This document shows, piece after piece, positions 37,823 to 47,345 of a stretch of DNA of 64,000 nt. The position numbers were made by a program, and so were the translations under genes. This stretch comes from an uncultured bacterium. Its GTDB lineage: Bacteria > Verrucomicrobiota > Kiritimatiellia > PWTM01. Under the pieces are notes generated by a model. The model saw only the letters and a list, made by a program, of their open reading frames with translations. It searched no databases and was not told where the DNA came from. Where the stretch lies: positions 1 to 64,000 of the forward strand of contig CALLFZ010000014.1 in the NCBI GenBank assembly GCA_938010045.1, written 5' to 3'. Each line of letters starts with the position of its first letter. Position 1 is the stretch's first letter.

Positions 37823-39079
37823 TCAGCCCGAAGAGGCGGGCGGACTGTCCGTTTCGCCGGCCGTCATTCCGGGTGTGGCTTTCCTGCGACGAGCGCGGCC
37901 CCGGCGACGCTTCCGATGTTCGCGGACGGCCATCTCACGCGCGGCCGGCGTGCCGAACAACTCATCGCCCGGCACCCCGTCCATCGCCAGCAGCGCCGCG
38001 CCATACGCCGCGCCCGCGGCCGGTACGTCCGCGCACTCCACGCGAATCCGCCGCTCCGCGTACCATGGGCGCACCCGCTCATTCACGCGCGCTTCGAACA
38101 AATTCAGCACCGTTCGGTTGCGCCAGTCCACTGTCCCCCCGAGAACGATCGCGTCGGGATCGATAAAGCCCGCCAGCATCGCGGCTAGCGGGGCCAGAGA
38201 CTCCACCACGGCCTCGATGCGGTCGTTGATCGCGGCCTCCGAAGTCTCAATCATCCGCAGGTCATTCGCGGTGATCGGCGGTGGCAGTGCCGGCCGAAGA
38301 TCACCCCAGATTTCCCCCGCTCCGCGATGGCTGCCCCGAAAAATTCGGCCGCCCAGCACGATCGCGGTGCCGACGTCGGTAAACTCGACCTGCCCACCCT
38401 CCTCGCGATGTCGGACGTACAGAAACAGAAGATCCGCCCCCGCTGCAACCTCCGGTTGATTCAAATGCGCAATCGCCTCCGCCCGGGCGTCATTGTCAAT
38501 AACCGTGCGCACGCCAAACACGCCCCGAACGGCCTGCGCCAGCGGATGATTCCGTACCCGAAAACCTTCGGAATAGATCACGATCCCGGCCTCCGGGTCG
38601 GTCACCCCCGTGACGGCGACCCCAACCCCGAAAAAACGACCGGCCGGCGCGGAATTGGCCGCCAGCCACTCGTCCGCCCGGGCCTTCAGGATGGCCGGCA
38701 CCTTCGACAAATCCGGATCAATCGGAAACTGAGTAGCCCCCATCACCCCTCCGGCTACGTTGACCACCGCCATCCGCGACGTTCCGGGACTCAGCCCGAA
38801 ACCGAGCGTCCACCCCGCCTCACCACACAGTTCAAGATGAATCTGCCGCTTGCCCACCCGACGCTTCGGCGGCTGAACCGGCCCCACCTCCCGGGCGAGC
38901 CCACTCGAAAGAAACTCCGCCATAATTTTCGAAAGCGTGGACCGATGCAGTCCCGTCATGTCGGAGATTTGTTGACGCGAAGCTCGGCGGTAGCGCCGTA
39001 GAATCTGAAACACAAGCTTCCGGTTGTGTTCACCCGCCATTCGTAGCGTCGCTTTACTTTGTCCGAACGTCATAGTCAT
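37823..39079 (-). CDS. ROK-family transcriptional regulator
   Basis: A 418-aa NagC/XylR-like repressor. The N-terminal winged helix reads NRKLVFQILRRYRRASRQQISDMTGLHRSTLSKIM. The ROK domain has GVGVAVTGVTDPEAG, TVIDNDARAEAIAHL and GTAIVLGGRIFRG, but the classic CxCGxxGCxE zinc motif is not visible. A basic C-terminal tail (about 45 residues, HRKRRRGRARRRK) is unusual. ATG 39079 has GAGGAGAC upstream. A perfect inverted repeat lies 42 bases before the start. The controlled sugar genes are not obvious nearby. Confidence 0.9.
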   Translation of the reverse strand: MTMTFGQSKATLRMAGEHNRKLVFQILRRYRRASRQQISDMTGLHRSTLSKIMAEFLSSGLAREVGPVQPPKRRVGKRQIHLELCGEAGWTLGFGLSPGTSRMAVVNVAGGVMGATQFPIDPDLSKVPAILKARADEWLAANSAPAGRFFGVGVAVTGVTDPEAGIVIYSEGFRVRNHPLAQAVRGVFGVRTVIDNDARAEAIAHLNQPEVAAGADLLFLYVRHREEGGQVEFTDVGTAIVLGGRIFRGSHRGAGEIWGDLRPALPPPITANDLRMIETSEAAINDRIEAVVESLAPLAAMLAGFIDPDAIVLGGTVDWRNRTVLNLFEARVNERVRPWYAERRIRVECADVPAAGAAYGAALLAMDGVPGDELFGTPAAREMAVREHRKRRRGRARRRKATPGMTAGETDSPPASSG

Positions 39080-39120
39080 GTCTCCTCAATAAGTTTAAAC
39101 ACAATTAAATGTTCTCATCA

Positions 39121-39138
39121 AGTGCAAATAGGTGCACT
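39121..39138. promoter_or_regulatory. Perfect inverted repeat upstream of the ROK regulator
   Basis: AGTGCA (39121-39126) and TGCACT (39133-39138) are separated by six bases in a locally AT-rich stretch 42 bases upstream of the regulator start. Position and symmetry suit an autoregulatory operator or a binding site for another factor. Sequence alone does not show which. The ~430 bases beyond, to 39564, contain no supported gene. Confidence 0.4.
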
Positions 39139-39564
39139 CAAAAGTTGACGCAAATTCTGCTCCGACGAGATTTCTCCCGCACCACCTGGGCCATTCGTCG
39201 GCGCAGGGACGCCATGCAGGTTGTACAATCCTTCCACAAAGGCGAAGCCATGGGACTTGGGGTGTCTTGCCGCACCCTGGACGTGAAAGCCGGGTTGAGG
39301 CACAGCGGCGACCGTTTCTTCGGCCGATGGGGATACGGGCGGAGTCAACCAACGGCGTTTCAAAATCGGCACGCCGAGGAGCGCCGGGCCGGCTGCGAGG
39401 CTCGGGAGGCTGGGGACAGAGGATGATCGCCTCCGATACCGCCGCAACCTCGCTCGTCGCGTGATCCGCTGCGTTCAACACCGCCTCGGCGCCCTGCACA
39501 CAGCTCACTCCCTCGGCGAGTGTCTCGGTTGTCCGCTCTGTGTTGTGCTAAATCTGATGCATCG

Positions 39565-40180
39565 GAGCCCATTACGCTGTCGGGGACGAGCGGTGCATCA
39601 AAGTGTCGTCAAAGAGTGGGCTTCCCATCCTCTGTCCCCAGATTCCGCTCCCAACCTCGCGCGTGTGCCTGTCCCCATCAGTCCCGCGACCGTGGGCTGG
39701 CGTGTGCCTGTCCCTATCCTCGGCGACCGTGGGCTGGCGTGTGCCTGTCCCTATCCTCGCACTGTAGCTGCGGCGCTCTGCTGTAGCTCCGGCGCTCTGC
39801 CGCCGGAGCTTTCTCCCCCAGATCTTCCGCCGGAGGACCGGCGGAACTACAGCGGCGTCCATCCGCTGCGACCGCCGTCACGCGCGACTCGAATCTTCCG
39901 CCGGAGGACCGGCGGAACTACAGCGGCCGGCTTCCACCCCGACCACGGCGCGGCGATTGCAGGGCACGCGAGCTCTCACCCGGTACGGCGCAGGCCGGAA
40001 CTCGACGAACAACGATCTGAGGAGGAAAGAGGCCGATCTCGAACCAGCTCTCCGAGGGCGGAAGCGACGGTTGAGGACGCGGAGGCCGAGGTTGTTCGGT
40101 TCGATCACGAAGATCTTCGCCCTTCGCGCAGTCCGCCTTCTTGTCTTACCCATCAAAACCATGCACAGCGCAATCGGCTC
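39565..40180. mobile_element. Composite repeat island 6
   Basis: Bounded by GAGCCCATTACGCTGT (39565-39580, two mismatches) and ACAGCGCAATCGGCTC (40165-40180, perfect inverse). It holds the terminal module in plus orientation (GGGCTTCCCATCC near 39619, TGCCTGTCCC words near 39666, 39705, 39742), an inverted paired-hairpin REP/BIME (39783-39850), an extra single REP (39895-39921), and the ~230-base module in reverse (39922-40180). This module order is the mirror of islands 2 and 5. The bases to 40303 hold nothing recognised. Confidence 0.78.
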
Positions 40181-40303
40181 GATGCATCGCCAATCCACAC
40201 ACGGCTCATCGTGCCCCTCCGTTGTTCACGGGAAATGTACGCTTGCTGGGGAACGAAATGTCCCGGAGGAGACGAACCGAAGCCATCGGCAGAAAGGCCC
40301 CGG

Positions 40304-41548
40304 TCAGGCGCGCAGACCGCTGGTCAGATCGAACACGGCCGCAAGCATGCTGATGGCGACGAACCCCACGAGTGTCGCGATGGCCACGATGAGCGCCGGC
40401 TCAAGGATCGTGATGAATAGCTTGAGCGTGCGCTCCAGTTCCGCCTCGTAACGGCGGGCGATGTGCGCGAGGGCGCCGGGCATGTCGCCAGTGCGTTCTC
40501 CCACGGCGAGCATGTCGGTCAACAGCGAGGGAAACACCTTGCCCGCCGCCAGCGGCCGCGAAATGGTCGAGCCGTCGGTCACTCGTTCTCGCGCCTGCCG
40601 GATTTCACGGGCGATGACCCGGTTGCCGATCGTCCGCTCGACGATCGAGAGCGCCGACAGCACCGGCACGCCGTTGGCCAGCAGCGAGCCGAGCATCTGC
40701 GCGAACTGCGCGAACGCGGCCGCGCGGACGACCCGCCCCACCAGCGGCAGCCGGAGCTGGACCCGGTCCCACCATTCGCGGCCCGCTTCGGTCCTCAGTG
40801 CGCGCCGTAGCGCGACGATCGCCACGACGACGACCGCCGCCAGCACCAGGCCCTGGACGCCCGTCAGCGAGCGGCTGATGCCGATCAAAATCCGCGTGGG
40901 TAGTGGCAGCGTGCTGCCCAGCTCAGCGAACATGCTCGCAAAACGCGGGATCACAAACACCATGATGAACACCACGGTGAGGCTGCCGACGAGCAGCACG
41001 ATCCCGGGGTACGTGAGCGCCATCAGAATCTTCTCTCGCGTCTCCTGCGAGCGCTCGAAATGCGCCGCGAGCCGCTCGAGCGAGGCGGCGAGAGTGCCGG
41101 CCGCCTCGCCCGCCCGCACCATGCTCACGTACAAGGGCGGAAACGTTTCCGGGTGTGCCGCGAGAGCATCGGAGAGGCTGCGCCCCTGTACGATCTGGTC
41201 CCGCAGATCGGTGATCACTCGGGTGCCGGCGTCGCCCTCGCCGCCGCGCCGCGCGAGCGCGTGCAACGCCTCCCCCAGCGTCATGCCCGATCCGACCAGG
41301 TCGCTCAGCTCCCGCGTGAACTGCAGCATCTGCCGCGTGGACATCCTGGCCGAACCCCCTTGGCGTCGCCAACGGAACCGTCCTGCGGCGGGAGCGGCCG
41401 CGGGCACCGAACCGCTTTCCTCGACCCGCACCGGCACGCAGTTCATCCGGGACAGTTCGGCCAGCACCGCGCCGCGGTCCGCCGCCTCGAGCACCCCCTC
41501 AAGCCGATGCCCGTCGCGCGTGCGGGCCACATAGCGGAAGGTCGGCAT
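40304..41548 (-). CDS. gspF: Type II secretion / type IV pilus inner-membrane platform protein
   Basis: A 414-aa GspF/PilC-family protein. It begins MPTFRYVARTRDGHRLEGVLEA and has the two repeated T2SSF domains, each opening with a helical stretch (FTRELSDLVGSGMTLGEALHAL; FAQFAQMLGSLLANGVPVLSAL) and ending in transmembrane helices (IVLLVGSLTVVFIMVFVIP; a C-terminal one near LIVAIATLVGFVAI). It anchors the assembly ATPase at the inner membrane. The start lies 13 bases after the gspE stop. No pseudopilin or secretin gene is nearby. Confidence 0.94.
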   Translation of the reverse strand: MPTFRYVARTRDGHRLEGVLEAADRGAVLAELSRMNCVPVRVEESGSVPAAAPAAGRFRWRRQGGSARMSTRQMLQFTRELSDLVGSGMTLGEALHALARRGGEGDAGTRVITDLRDQIVQGRSLSDALAAHPETFPPLYVSMVRAGEAAGTLAASLERLAAHFERSQETREKILMALTYPGIVLLVGSLTVVFIMVFVIPRFASMFAELGSTLPLPTRILIGISRSLTGVQGLVLAAVVVVAIVALRRALRTEAGREWWDRVQLRLPLVGRVVRAAAFAQFAQMLGSLLANGVPVLSALSIVERTIGNRVIAREIRQARERVTDGSTISRPLAAGKVFPSLLTDMLAVGERTGDMPGALAHIARRYEAELERTLKLFITILEPALIVAIATLVGFVAISMLAAVFDLTSGLRA

Positions 41549-41561
41549 CGGAGCGGTGCGC

Positions 41562-43319
41562 TCAGCTCTCCGCGAGCGCCTCGTCCTCCTCCGAGACGCG
41601 CAACACTTCTTCGATCGTCGTGACGCCCTCGAGCACCTTGCTCCATCCATCGTCGCGTAGCGTCCGCATACCCCGCCGGATTGCCTCCGCCTTGATCTCG
41701 TTTGCCGAGGTGCGCGCGGTGACGAGCGAACGGATCGCATCGTCCATCACGAGGATCTCGTAAATCCCTGTGCGGCCGCGGAACCCCGTGCCGCGGCACT
41801 CCTCGCAACCCACCGGTTCCCAGATACGCCCCTCCCCCATCCGGCCGAGCGGGAATCCGATCTTGCGCAGGAATGATGCGTCCACCGAAGCCGGCCGCTT
41901 GCAGGCCGGACACAACCGCCGCACGAGACGCTGGGCCACCAACCCTTCCACTGACGAAGCCACCAGAAACGGCTCTATCCCCATGTCGAGCAGACGCGTC
42001 ACGGCACCGGCCGCGTCATTGGTGTGCAATGTACTGAAGACGAGATGGCCGGTCAGCGCCGCGCGAATCGCGATCTCCGCGGTCTCCTTGTCGCGAATCT
42101 CACCGACCATGATCACGTCCGGGTCCTGACGCAGGATATGCCGCAGTCCCACTGCGAACGTCAGCCCGATCTCGGGCCGGATCTGCACTTGGTTGACGCC
42201 GGGCATCTCGTACTCGATCGGATCCTCGACCGTGATGATCCGCAGGTCCGTCTTGTTGATCGTGTGCAGCCAGGCGTACAACGAGGTGGATTTGCCCGAG
42301 CCGGTCGGACCGGTCACGAGCAAAATGCCATGTGGCTTTGTGATCAGTCGCCGTAGAATCGCCTCGTCTCGCGGCGAAAGGCCGAGCTTGTCCATCCCGA
42401 GCAGTCCGCTCGATCGCATCAGGAGACGAAGGCTGACGCTTTCCCCGTAGACCGTGGGCATCGTCGAGACGCGGACGTCAATCTCCTCACCGCGGATCCG
42501 CAGGCTGATACGGCCATCCTGCGGCAGACGTTTCTCGGCGATGTCCATTCCTGCCATCACCTTGATCCGCGAGATCACGGCCGACTGGAACCGCTTGAGT
42601 TGCGGCGGCACCGGCGTCTGGTGCAGCACGCCGTCAATCCGGTAGCGCACGCGCAGATCGAATTCCTGCGGCTCGATGTGGATGTCCGTCGCGCGGTCCT
42701 GATAGGCCTCCCAAATGATCTGGTTCACGAACTTGACGATCGAGGCCTCCTGGTCCAGCGAACTCAGATCGAGCTTGTCTTGTGCCTCTTCCGGCTCAAC
42801 CTCGATGCGGTCGTCCTGGCTCATCCGTTCGAGCGTGTCCGCGCCGACGCCGTATAGCCGCTTGGCCGCCGCCTCGATCTCCGCGGCGGGGCTCAACGCG
42901 AACCGCACACGCCGCCCACTCGCCAGCCGGAGCGCATCGGTCAGGCCCGGTGTCCACGGGTCGCTGGTGATCACCCACAGCGCCCCGTTCTCGATGCGCC
43001 ACGGCAACGCACGGAACTGCATCACCGCCTTCGCAGGCAGCGCGTCGAGCGATTCCCGAGGGATCGGCACCTCCGAGGCGCGCAGATACGGCACATTCAT
43101 CGCGCGAGCCAGCGCCTCAAGCAGCGCAGGCTCGCGCGCAAACCCCGCCGCGAGTGCAGCTTGAAGCACCGTCGTGCCGCTCTCCCGCGCGCGCCGGAAC
43201 GCCTCATCGAGCTGCGATGGCTCGAGCAACCCGCATTGCTCCAGCAGCGCCCGAATCCGTCCCGCGCGGACCGCAGCCGGACTTGTCGAAGATGCCGACG
43301 AAGACGTCGAATTGCTCAT
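41562..43319 (-). CDS. gspE: Type II secretion / type IV pilus assembly ATPase
   Basis: A 585-aa hexameric ATPase. The N-terminal MshEN-like domains (about 1-170) precede the core with SIVKFVNQIIWEAYQDRATDIHIEP, Walker A GPTGSGKSTS near residue 337, the Asp box and Walker B DVIMVGEIRDKETAEIA, and FSTLHTNDAAGA. The tetracysteine zinc motif is present (CPAC and CEEC). ATG 43319 is preferred over a GTG six codons upstream. With gspF it forms a two-gene unit, probably for pilus or secretion assembly with parts encoded elsewhere. Confidence 0.95.
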   Translation of the reverse strand: MSNSTSSSASSTSPAAVRAGRIRALLEQCGLLEPSQLDEAFRRARESGTTVLQAALAAGFAREPALLEALARAMNVPYLRASEVPIPRESLDALPAKAVMQFRALPWRIENGALWVITSDPWTPGLTDALRLASGRRVRFALSPAAEIEAAAKRLYGVGADTLERMSQDDRIEVEPEEAQDKLDLSSLDQEASIVKFVNQIIWEAYQDRATDIHIEPQEFDLRVRYRIDGVLHQTPVPPQLKRFQSAVISRIKVMAGMDIAEKRLPQDGRISLRIRGEEIDVRVSTMPTVYGESVSLRLLMRSSGLLGMDKLGLSPRDEAILRRLITKPHGILLVTGPTGSGKSTSLYAWLHTINKTDLRIITVEDPIEYEMPGVNQVQIRPEIGLTFAVGLRHILRQDPDVIMVGEIRDKETAEIAIRAALTGHLVFSTLHTNDAAGAVTRLLDMGIEPFLVASSVEGLVAQRLVRRLCPACKRPASVDASFLRKIGFPLGRMGEGRIWEPVGCEECRGTGFRGRTGIYEILVMDDAIRSLVTARTSANEIKAEAIRRGMRTLRDDGWSKVLEGVTTIEEVLRVSEEDEALAES

Positions 43320-44108
43320 GCAATGGTCACTGCTCACTCAGCATAGGCGCGCCCGCGCCGCCACGTCAATGGCCCCGCCCTGCGCTGTCAACGTCGCGCG
43401 GCCAGGACGGCCAATGACCCGGAAACTATGGCTCCAATGCCCCATGCCACTGCCCTATCTCGCCCTCCCGCTCAACCAGCACGGGCTGCGTTGAACGCCG
43501 CCGGGCGCATGGCACAGAGCCAGGCCGCGGATGTGGAAGCCCCGAACGCGATTGCCGTACCAAGCGACGATGACTGCCTCTGGCGGCCGCTGCCGCTGTA
43601 CTCACCCACACACCGAACGCGATTGCCGTACCCAGCGACGATGACCGCGCCCCCCGAGTCGTCCGCCATGTCACCGTCGCCGATGTCCAAATTCGAGTAT
43701 GTCGGCGCGAGCGTGCTGCCGCTGGCCTTCGGTCGAGAGCGGCCGGACGTCTGGACGGGAATCGCGACGGTGACCAGTGGGTGCCGTACACTGCACCGGT
43801 TCGTCGGCGCCGGTCGATCGCCAACGGTGGAAGTCAACCCGCTCGCCGGAATACCCGGTTCGGGTTGCGCGCGCCCCGATCGCGCGCGCACCCCATGAGG
43901 GGGCATCCGGTTCAACAATCGTTCGCCGCCGACGGGTCGAGAAAACCAGAGCGTGCAAGCCGGCACTGCGGGCGGGGCGTTCATGGGCCGGCGACCGCGG
44001 CCACGGATCGGCGATCGGTATGGTTCCCGCACCTGCGCCAGGATATGCTGCTGGCGGCGGCGCCGGGAGCGCGGGCGAGGCTCGGCGCCTGGCCGAGGAG
44101 ACTCCAGG
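43320..44108. other. Intergenic region with a 32-base direct repeat
   Basis: No supported gene. A near-identical 32-base stretch starting CGAACGCGATTGCCGTACC occurs at 43543-43574 and 43614-43645 (71-base period). Minus-strand text such as GGAVIVAGYGNRVRC could be a decayed repeat-protein gene, but I cannot identify it. Confidence 0.45.
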
Positions 44109-45167
44109 ATGCCAGACGAGCAGACGCCGGTGACGGCCGCGACGATGCGGCGGCGGGATTCGGATCTGATCGTGATCACGGGCGCAGGCGGCTTCATTGG
44201 CGGAGCGCTAACTCGCTACTTTCGGGAGCAAGGCTTCGAACGGATTCGCGCGGTGGATCGCAAGCCACTGCCGCTCTGGTACCAGCGCGTGCCGGGGGTC
44301 GAATCGCTATGCCTCGACCTCACCGATCCCGAAGCGTGCCGCCGCGCCTGTGAGGGCGCGGTGGAGGTCTACAACCTGGCTGCGGACATGGGGGGTATGG
44401 GTTTCATCGAGCGGTTTCGCATCGCGTGCATGCGCAGCGTGTTGATTTCGGTGCACATGCTGGAGGCCGCCGACCGGGCGGGAGCCGAGCGATATTTCTT
44501 CTCTTCCTCCGCTTGCGCATATAACACGCAACTACAGCAGGATCCGAACGTGCGCGCGTTGAAGGAGTCCGACGCCTACCCCGCGATGGCCGAGCGCGGC
44601 TACGGCTGGGAAAAGCTGTACTCCGAGATGCTCTGTCAGGAGTATACCGCTGAGCGCGGGCTCAAGACGTTCATCGCGCGATTCCACAACGTCTACGGAC
44701 CGTGGGGTACCTGGGACGGCGGGCGCGAAAAGGCACCTGCTGCGATTTGCCGCAAAGTGATTGAGGCGCGGGAGACCGGGCAGCGGCGCATCACGATCTG
44801 GGGCGATGGCCAACAGACGCGCAGCTTCATGTATATTGACGATTGCGTGTACGGCATTGACCGCATCATGCACTGCGATCGGCTCCTCGCAACGCCGACC
44901 AACCTCGGATCCAGCGAGCTGGTCACGATCAACGAGCTCGTGTCGATCGTGGAAGCGATCGCGGGCGTGAAGCTCGAACGCGAGTACGATCCCACCGCGC
45001 CGCGCGGTGTCGCGGGCCGGAACAGCGACAACACGTTCATTCGGTCGGTGCTCGGTTGGGAACCCTCGACGCCGCTACGCGAGGGGCTCGTACCCACGTT
45101 CCGTTGGATCGAGCAGCAGTGGCGCGACCGGCGCGCCGGTCGCCCAACCGTGCGGGATCTGCCGTGA
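44109..45167 (+). CDS. NAD-dependent sugar-nucleotide epimerase (GDP-mannose 3,5-epimerase-like)
   Basis: A 352-aa extended SDR enzyme. The cofactor loop is VITGAGGFIGGALTRYF, followed by NLAADMGGMGFIE, a signature of GDP-mannose 3,5-epimerases. The catalytic residues are in SSSACAYN and Y165-G-W-E-K169. Further motifs are FHNVYGPWGTWDGGREKAPAA and GDGQQTRSFMYIDDC. It probably converts GDP-mannose to GDP-L-galactose or a related product. The stop overlaps the next start (GTGA), and the GDP-mannose-forming enzyme lies two genes downstream, which supports a GDP-linked substrate. Confidence 0.88.
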   Translation: MPDEQTPVTAATMRRRDSDLIVITGAGGFIGGALTRYFREQGFERIRAVDRKPLPLWYQRVPGVESLCLDLTDPEACRRACEGAVEVYNLAADMGGMGFIERFRIACMRSVLISVHMLEAADRAGAERYFFSSSACAYNTQLQQDPNVRALKESDAYPAMAERGYGWEKLYSEMLCQEYTAERGLKTFIARFHNVYGPWGTWDGGREKAPAAICRKVIEARETGQRRITIWGDGQQTRSFMYIDDCVYGIDRIMHCDRLLATPTNLGSSELVTINELVSIVEAIAGVKLEREYDPTAPRGVAGRNSDNTFIRSVLGWEPSTPLREGLVPTFRWIEQQWRDRRAGRPTVRDLP

Positions 45168-45970
45168 GCGATGCGCGGCCCGCCGCCCGTCCGCCCGCAT
45201 GGGGGTTCTGGCCGTACCGCGTGGCGCTCGCGGGCGGCTGGATGGACCAGCCATGCGTTTCCTCGCGGAATCCGGATGGCGTCGGCTCCAGGGTGGTGGT
45301 TAGCATTGAGCCGATCGCCCCCGATATGGGACGGTCCGGCCTGGTGACCGGCACCCGCCGAGCTGCGCTGCAACTGTGGCCCGACGGTGTGCGCGCCGCG
45401 CCACCGGCTGACGTGGTGCGCGTTCTGTATGACGCCGAGAACCGCGGACGACCCGATCCCTCGGGAGCGCAGGACATGATCGGTCTTGTCAACCCCGGCA
45501 TCTCGCGCCTCGACTACGACGCGCGCGTCTACGGCGGCATCTTCCCAGCACGAGTCGAGCGGCTCGATGATCCCGCCGCGGAGAACTGGCTGGAACGTGT
45601 GCTCCAGCTGGTGCCCGCGGCGCCCCGACCGCCCGGCGACCATCCGCTCGGCGAACGCCGGCTCGATCCCGCCTGGATCCGACGCCTCGGTCGCTGCGGC
45701 GCGGCCTGCGGTGACGCGATCGCAGCACGCGATCTCGATGCGCTGGGGGCGTCGTTCCAGGAGTGCATGCGCGGCTGGGCCGCCCTGCTGCCCCATACGG
45801 TGCGACACCCAACCCTCACCATCGATCGTGAGGCGGTGTTGCGCGACTATCCGGCGCGGTGTGCCGGCGCCATGTACTCGGGACGTGGTGGCGGTTACCT
45901 GCGGGTGGCGTTCAACCCGCCGGTGCCCGGTGGCGCGCACATCGTGATCCGACGGGGTCGCCGGTCGTGA
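45164..45970 (+). CDS. GHMP-kinase-like protein in a GDP-sugar operon
   Basis: A 268-aa protein whose N-terminus, PYRVALAGGWMDQPCVSS, resembles the sugar-binding opening of GHMP kinases (galactokinase, fucokinase and heptose kinase relatives). The usual ATP motif PxxxGLGSSA is replaced by MGRSGLVTGTRRAALQLW, and DMIGLVNPGISRLDYD follows. It is shorter than typical GHMP kinases. It may be a sugar kinase for a GDP-sugar precursor or a non-catalytic relative. GTG 45164 overlaps the epimerase stop; manC starts 36 bases after its end. Confidence 0.65.
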   Translation: MSDARPAARPPAWGFWPYRVALAGGWMDQPCVSSRNPDGVGSRVVVSIEPIAPDMGRSGLVTGTRRAALQLWPDGVRAAPPADVVRVLYDAENRGRPDPSGAQDMIGLVNPGISRLDYDARVYGGIFPARVERLDDPAAENWLERVLQLVPAAPRPPGDHPLGERRLDPAWIRRLGRCGAACGDAIAARDLDALGASFQECMRGWAALLPHTVRHPTLTIDREAVLRDYPARCAGAMYSGRGGGYLRVAFNPPVPGGAHIVIRRGRRS

Positions 45971-46006
45971 GGAGGCCGGGCCGCGGTTCGAGAGAGGATA
46001 TGTGAG

Positions 46007-47101
46007 ATGCGTCACGCCATGATTATGGCCGGCGGGGCAGGCACCCGGCTATGGCCGATGAGCCGCAAGGGCCGCCCCAAGCAACTCTTGCCGTTGGTGG
46101 GCGGTCGCAACCTGCTGCAATTGGCCTTCGAGCGACTCGATGGCCTGGTGCCGGTCGAGCGCCGCTGGGTCTGTGCCGCGCGCGAGCACGAAAGCGCCGT
46201 CCGCACCGCGCTGCCGGCGCTCGCCCCGCTCCGCTATCTTGACGAACCGTGCGGGCGCGACACGCTTCATGCGGTGGGTCTCTCTGCGCAGGTGATCGCG
46301 TGCGAGGACCCCGATGCGGTGATCGGCGTCTTCACGGCCGACCACGTGATCGCCCCCGCTGAGCGGTTTCGCGCGGCCGTCGAGACCGCCTTCGCGGCGG
46401 CCGAATCGCTGCCAGCGTCTCTCGTGACCTTTGGCGTGCGGCCGAGCGGTCCGAGCACGGCCTATGGATACCTCGAGCTGGGGGAATCCCTGGGCAGCTC
46501 GGTGCGGCGCGTCGTGCGGTTTCGCGAAAAGCCGCCCGCCGAGGTCGCACGGGAATACGTCGCGGCGGGACCGGAGAGATTTCTCTGGAACAGCGGGATG
46601 TTCGTGTGGCGCGCTCGCACGCTGTTGGACGCGATCCGGCGGTACCGGCCCGAGAGCGCCGCGGCACTCGAGCGGATCGCGGCGGCCTGGCACGGATCGG
46701 ATCGGATCGCGGTGCTCGATCGCGAATACGCCGCGCTTCGGCCGATCAGCGTAGACTACGCCGTGATGGAGCCCGCCTCGCGCGACCCTTCGTTCACCGT
46801 CGCCGCTTGTCCGCTCGAGGCAGAGTGGGCCGACATCGGTTCCTGGCCCGCGTTCGCCGGGATCGCGCCAAAGGACGCGGCCGGGAACGTGCACGTGGGC
46901 GGGCGCGCTCTCTTTCTCGACGTGCACGATTCACTGGCGGTGTCCGAGGATGCCGATCACTTGATCGCGGCGATCGGGCTGGCGGGGGTCGTCATCGTGC
47001 ATACGCCGCGCGCGACGTTGATCTGTGCCGCCGATCGCGCCGAAGAGATCAAGCGGCTTCATCAACGCCTTGCCGACGAAGGGTTCTCCGACTATCTCTG
47101 A
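46007..47101 (+). CDS. manC: Mannose-1-phosphate guanylyltransferase
   Basis: A 364-aa nucleotidyltransferase making GDP-mannose from GTP and mannose-1-phosphate. The pyrophosphorylase loop is MIMAGGAGTRLWPMSRKGRPKQLLPL, with GRDTLHAVG, FTADHVI, YGYLELGE, FREKPPAE, FLWNSGMFVWRA and VDYAVMEP. It has the short form, without the C-terminal isomerase domain of bifunctional enzymes. It is the last gene of the three-gene GDP-sugar operon feeding surface glycans. Confidence 0.93.
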   Translation: MRHAMIMAGGAGTRLWPMSRKGRPKQLLPLVGGRNLLQLAFERLDGLVPVERRWVCAAREHESAVRTALPALAPLRYLDEPCGRDTLHAVGLSAQVIACEDPDAVIGVFTADHVIAPAERFRAAVETAFAAAESLPASLVTFGVRPSGPSTAYGYLELGESLGSSVRRVVRFREKPPAEVAREYVAAGPERFLWNSGMFVWRARTLLDAIRRYRPESAAALERIAAAWHGSDRIAVLDREYAALRPISVDYAVMEPASRDPSFTVAACPLEAEWADIGSWPAFAGIAPKDAAGNVHVGGRALFLDVHDSLAVSEDADHLIAAIGLAGVVIVHTPRATLICAADRAEEIKRLHQRLADEGFSDYL

Positions 47102-47145
47102 GCGCCTCGGCCGTTCCATCCGACGGCGTTACCGCGCGATCCCAC

Positions 47146-47165
47146 AAAAACGGCCGGCCCGGCCG
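47146..47165 (-). terminator. Probable Rho-independent terminator for the polyol operon
   Basis: Read on the minus strand, CGGCC-GGGCC-GGCCG (47165-47151) forms a GC-rich hairpin followed by TTTTTG (47150-47145). It lies about 180 bases past the end of the dehydrogenase gene and points away from manC, so it fits the minus-strand operon. The rest of 47102-47345 is empty. Confidence 0.45.
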
Positions 47166-47345
47166 CCCGCAGCCGAGGGCCGGCGTGATAACACCGCGGT
47201 AGGAAAAAAGCGGCGAAACCTGGCCCACGTTCAAAGTTCATTAAACGATCCACCCTGCTCAGCCGGCGGGACGCAAGCGCGGGCGGCGGCGAGAGCTGGC
47301 CATCGCTCGACTCATCGTTCGCGATGCCCCAGCGCCCAAGGCTCG

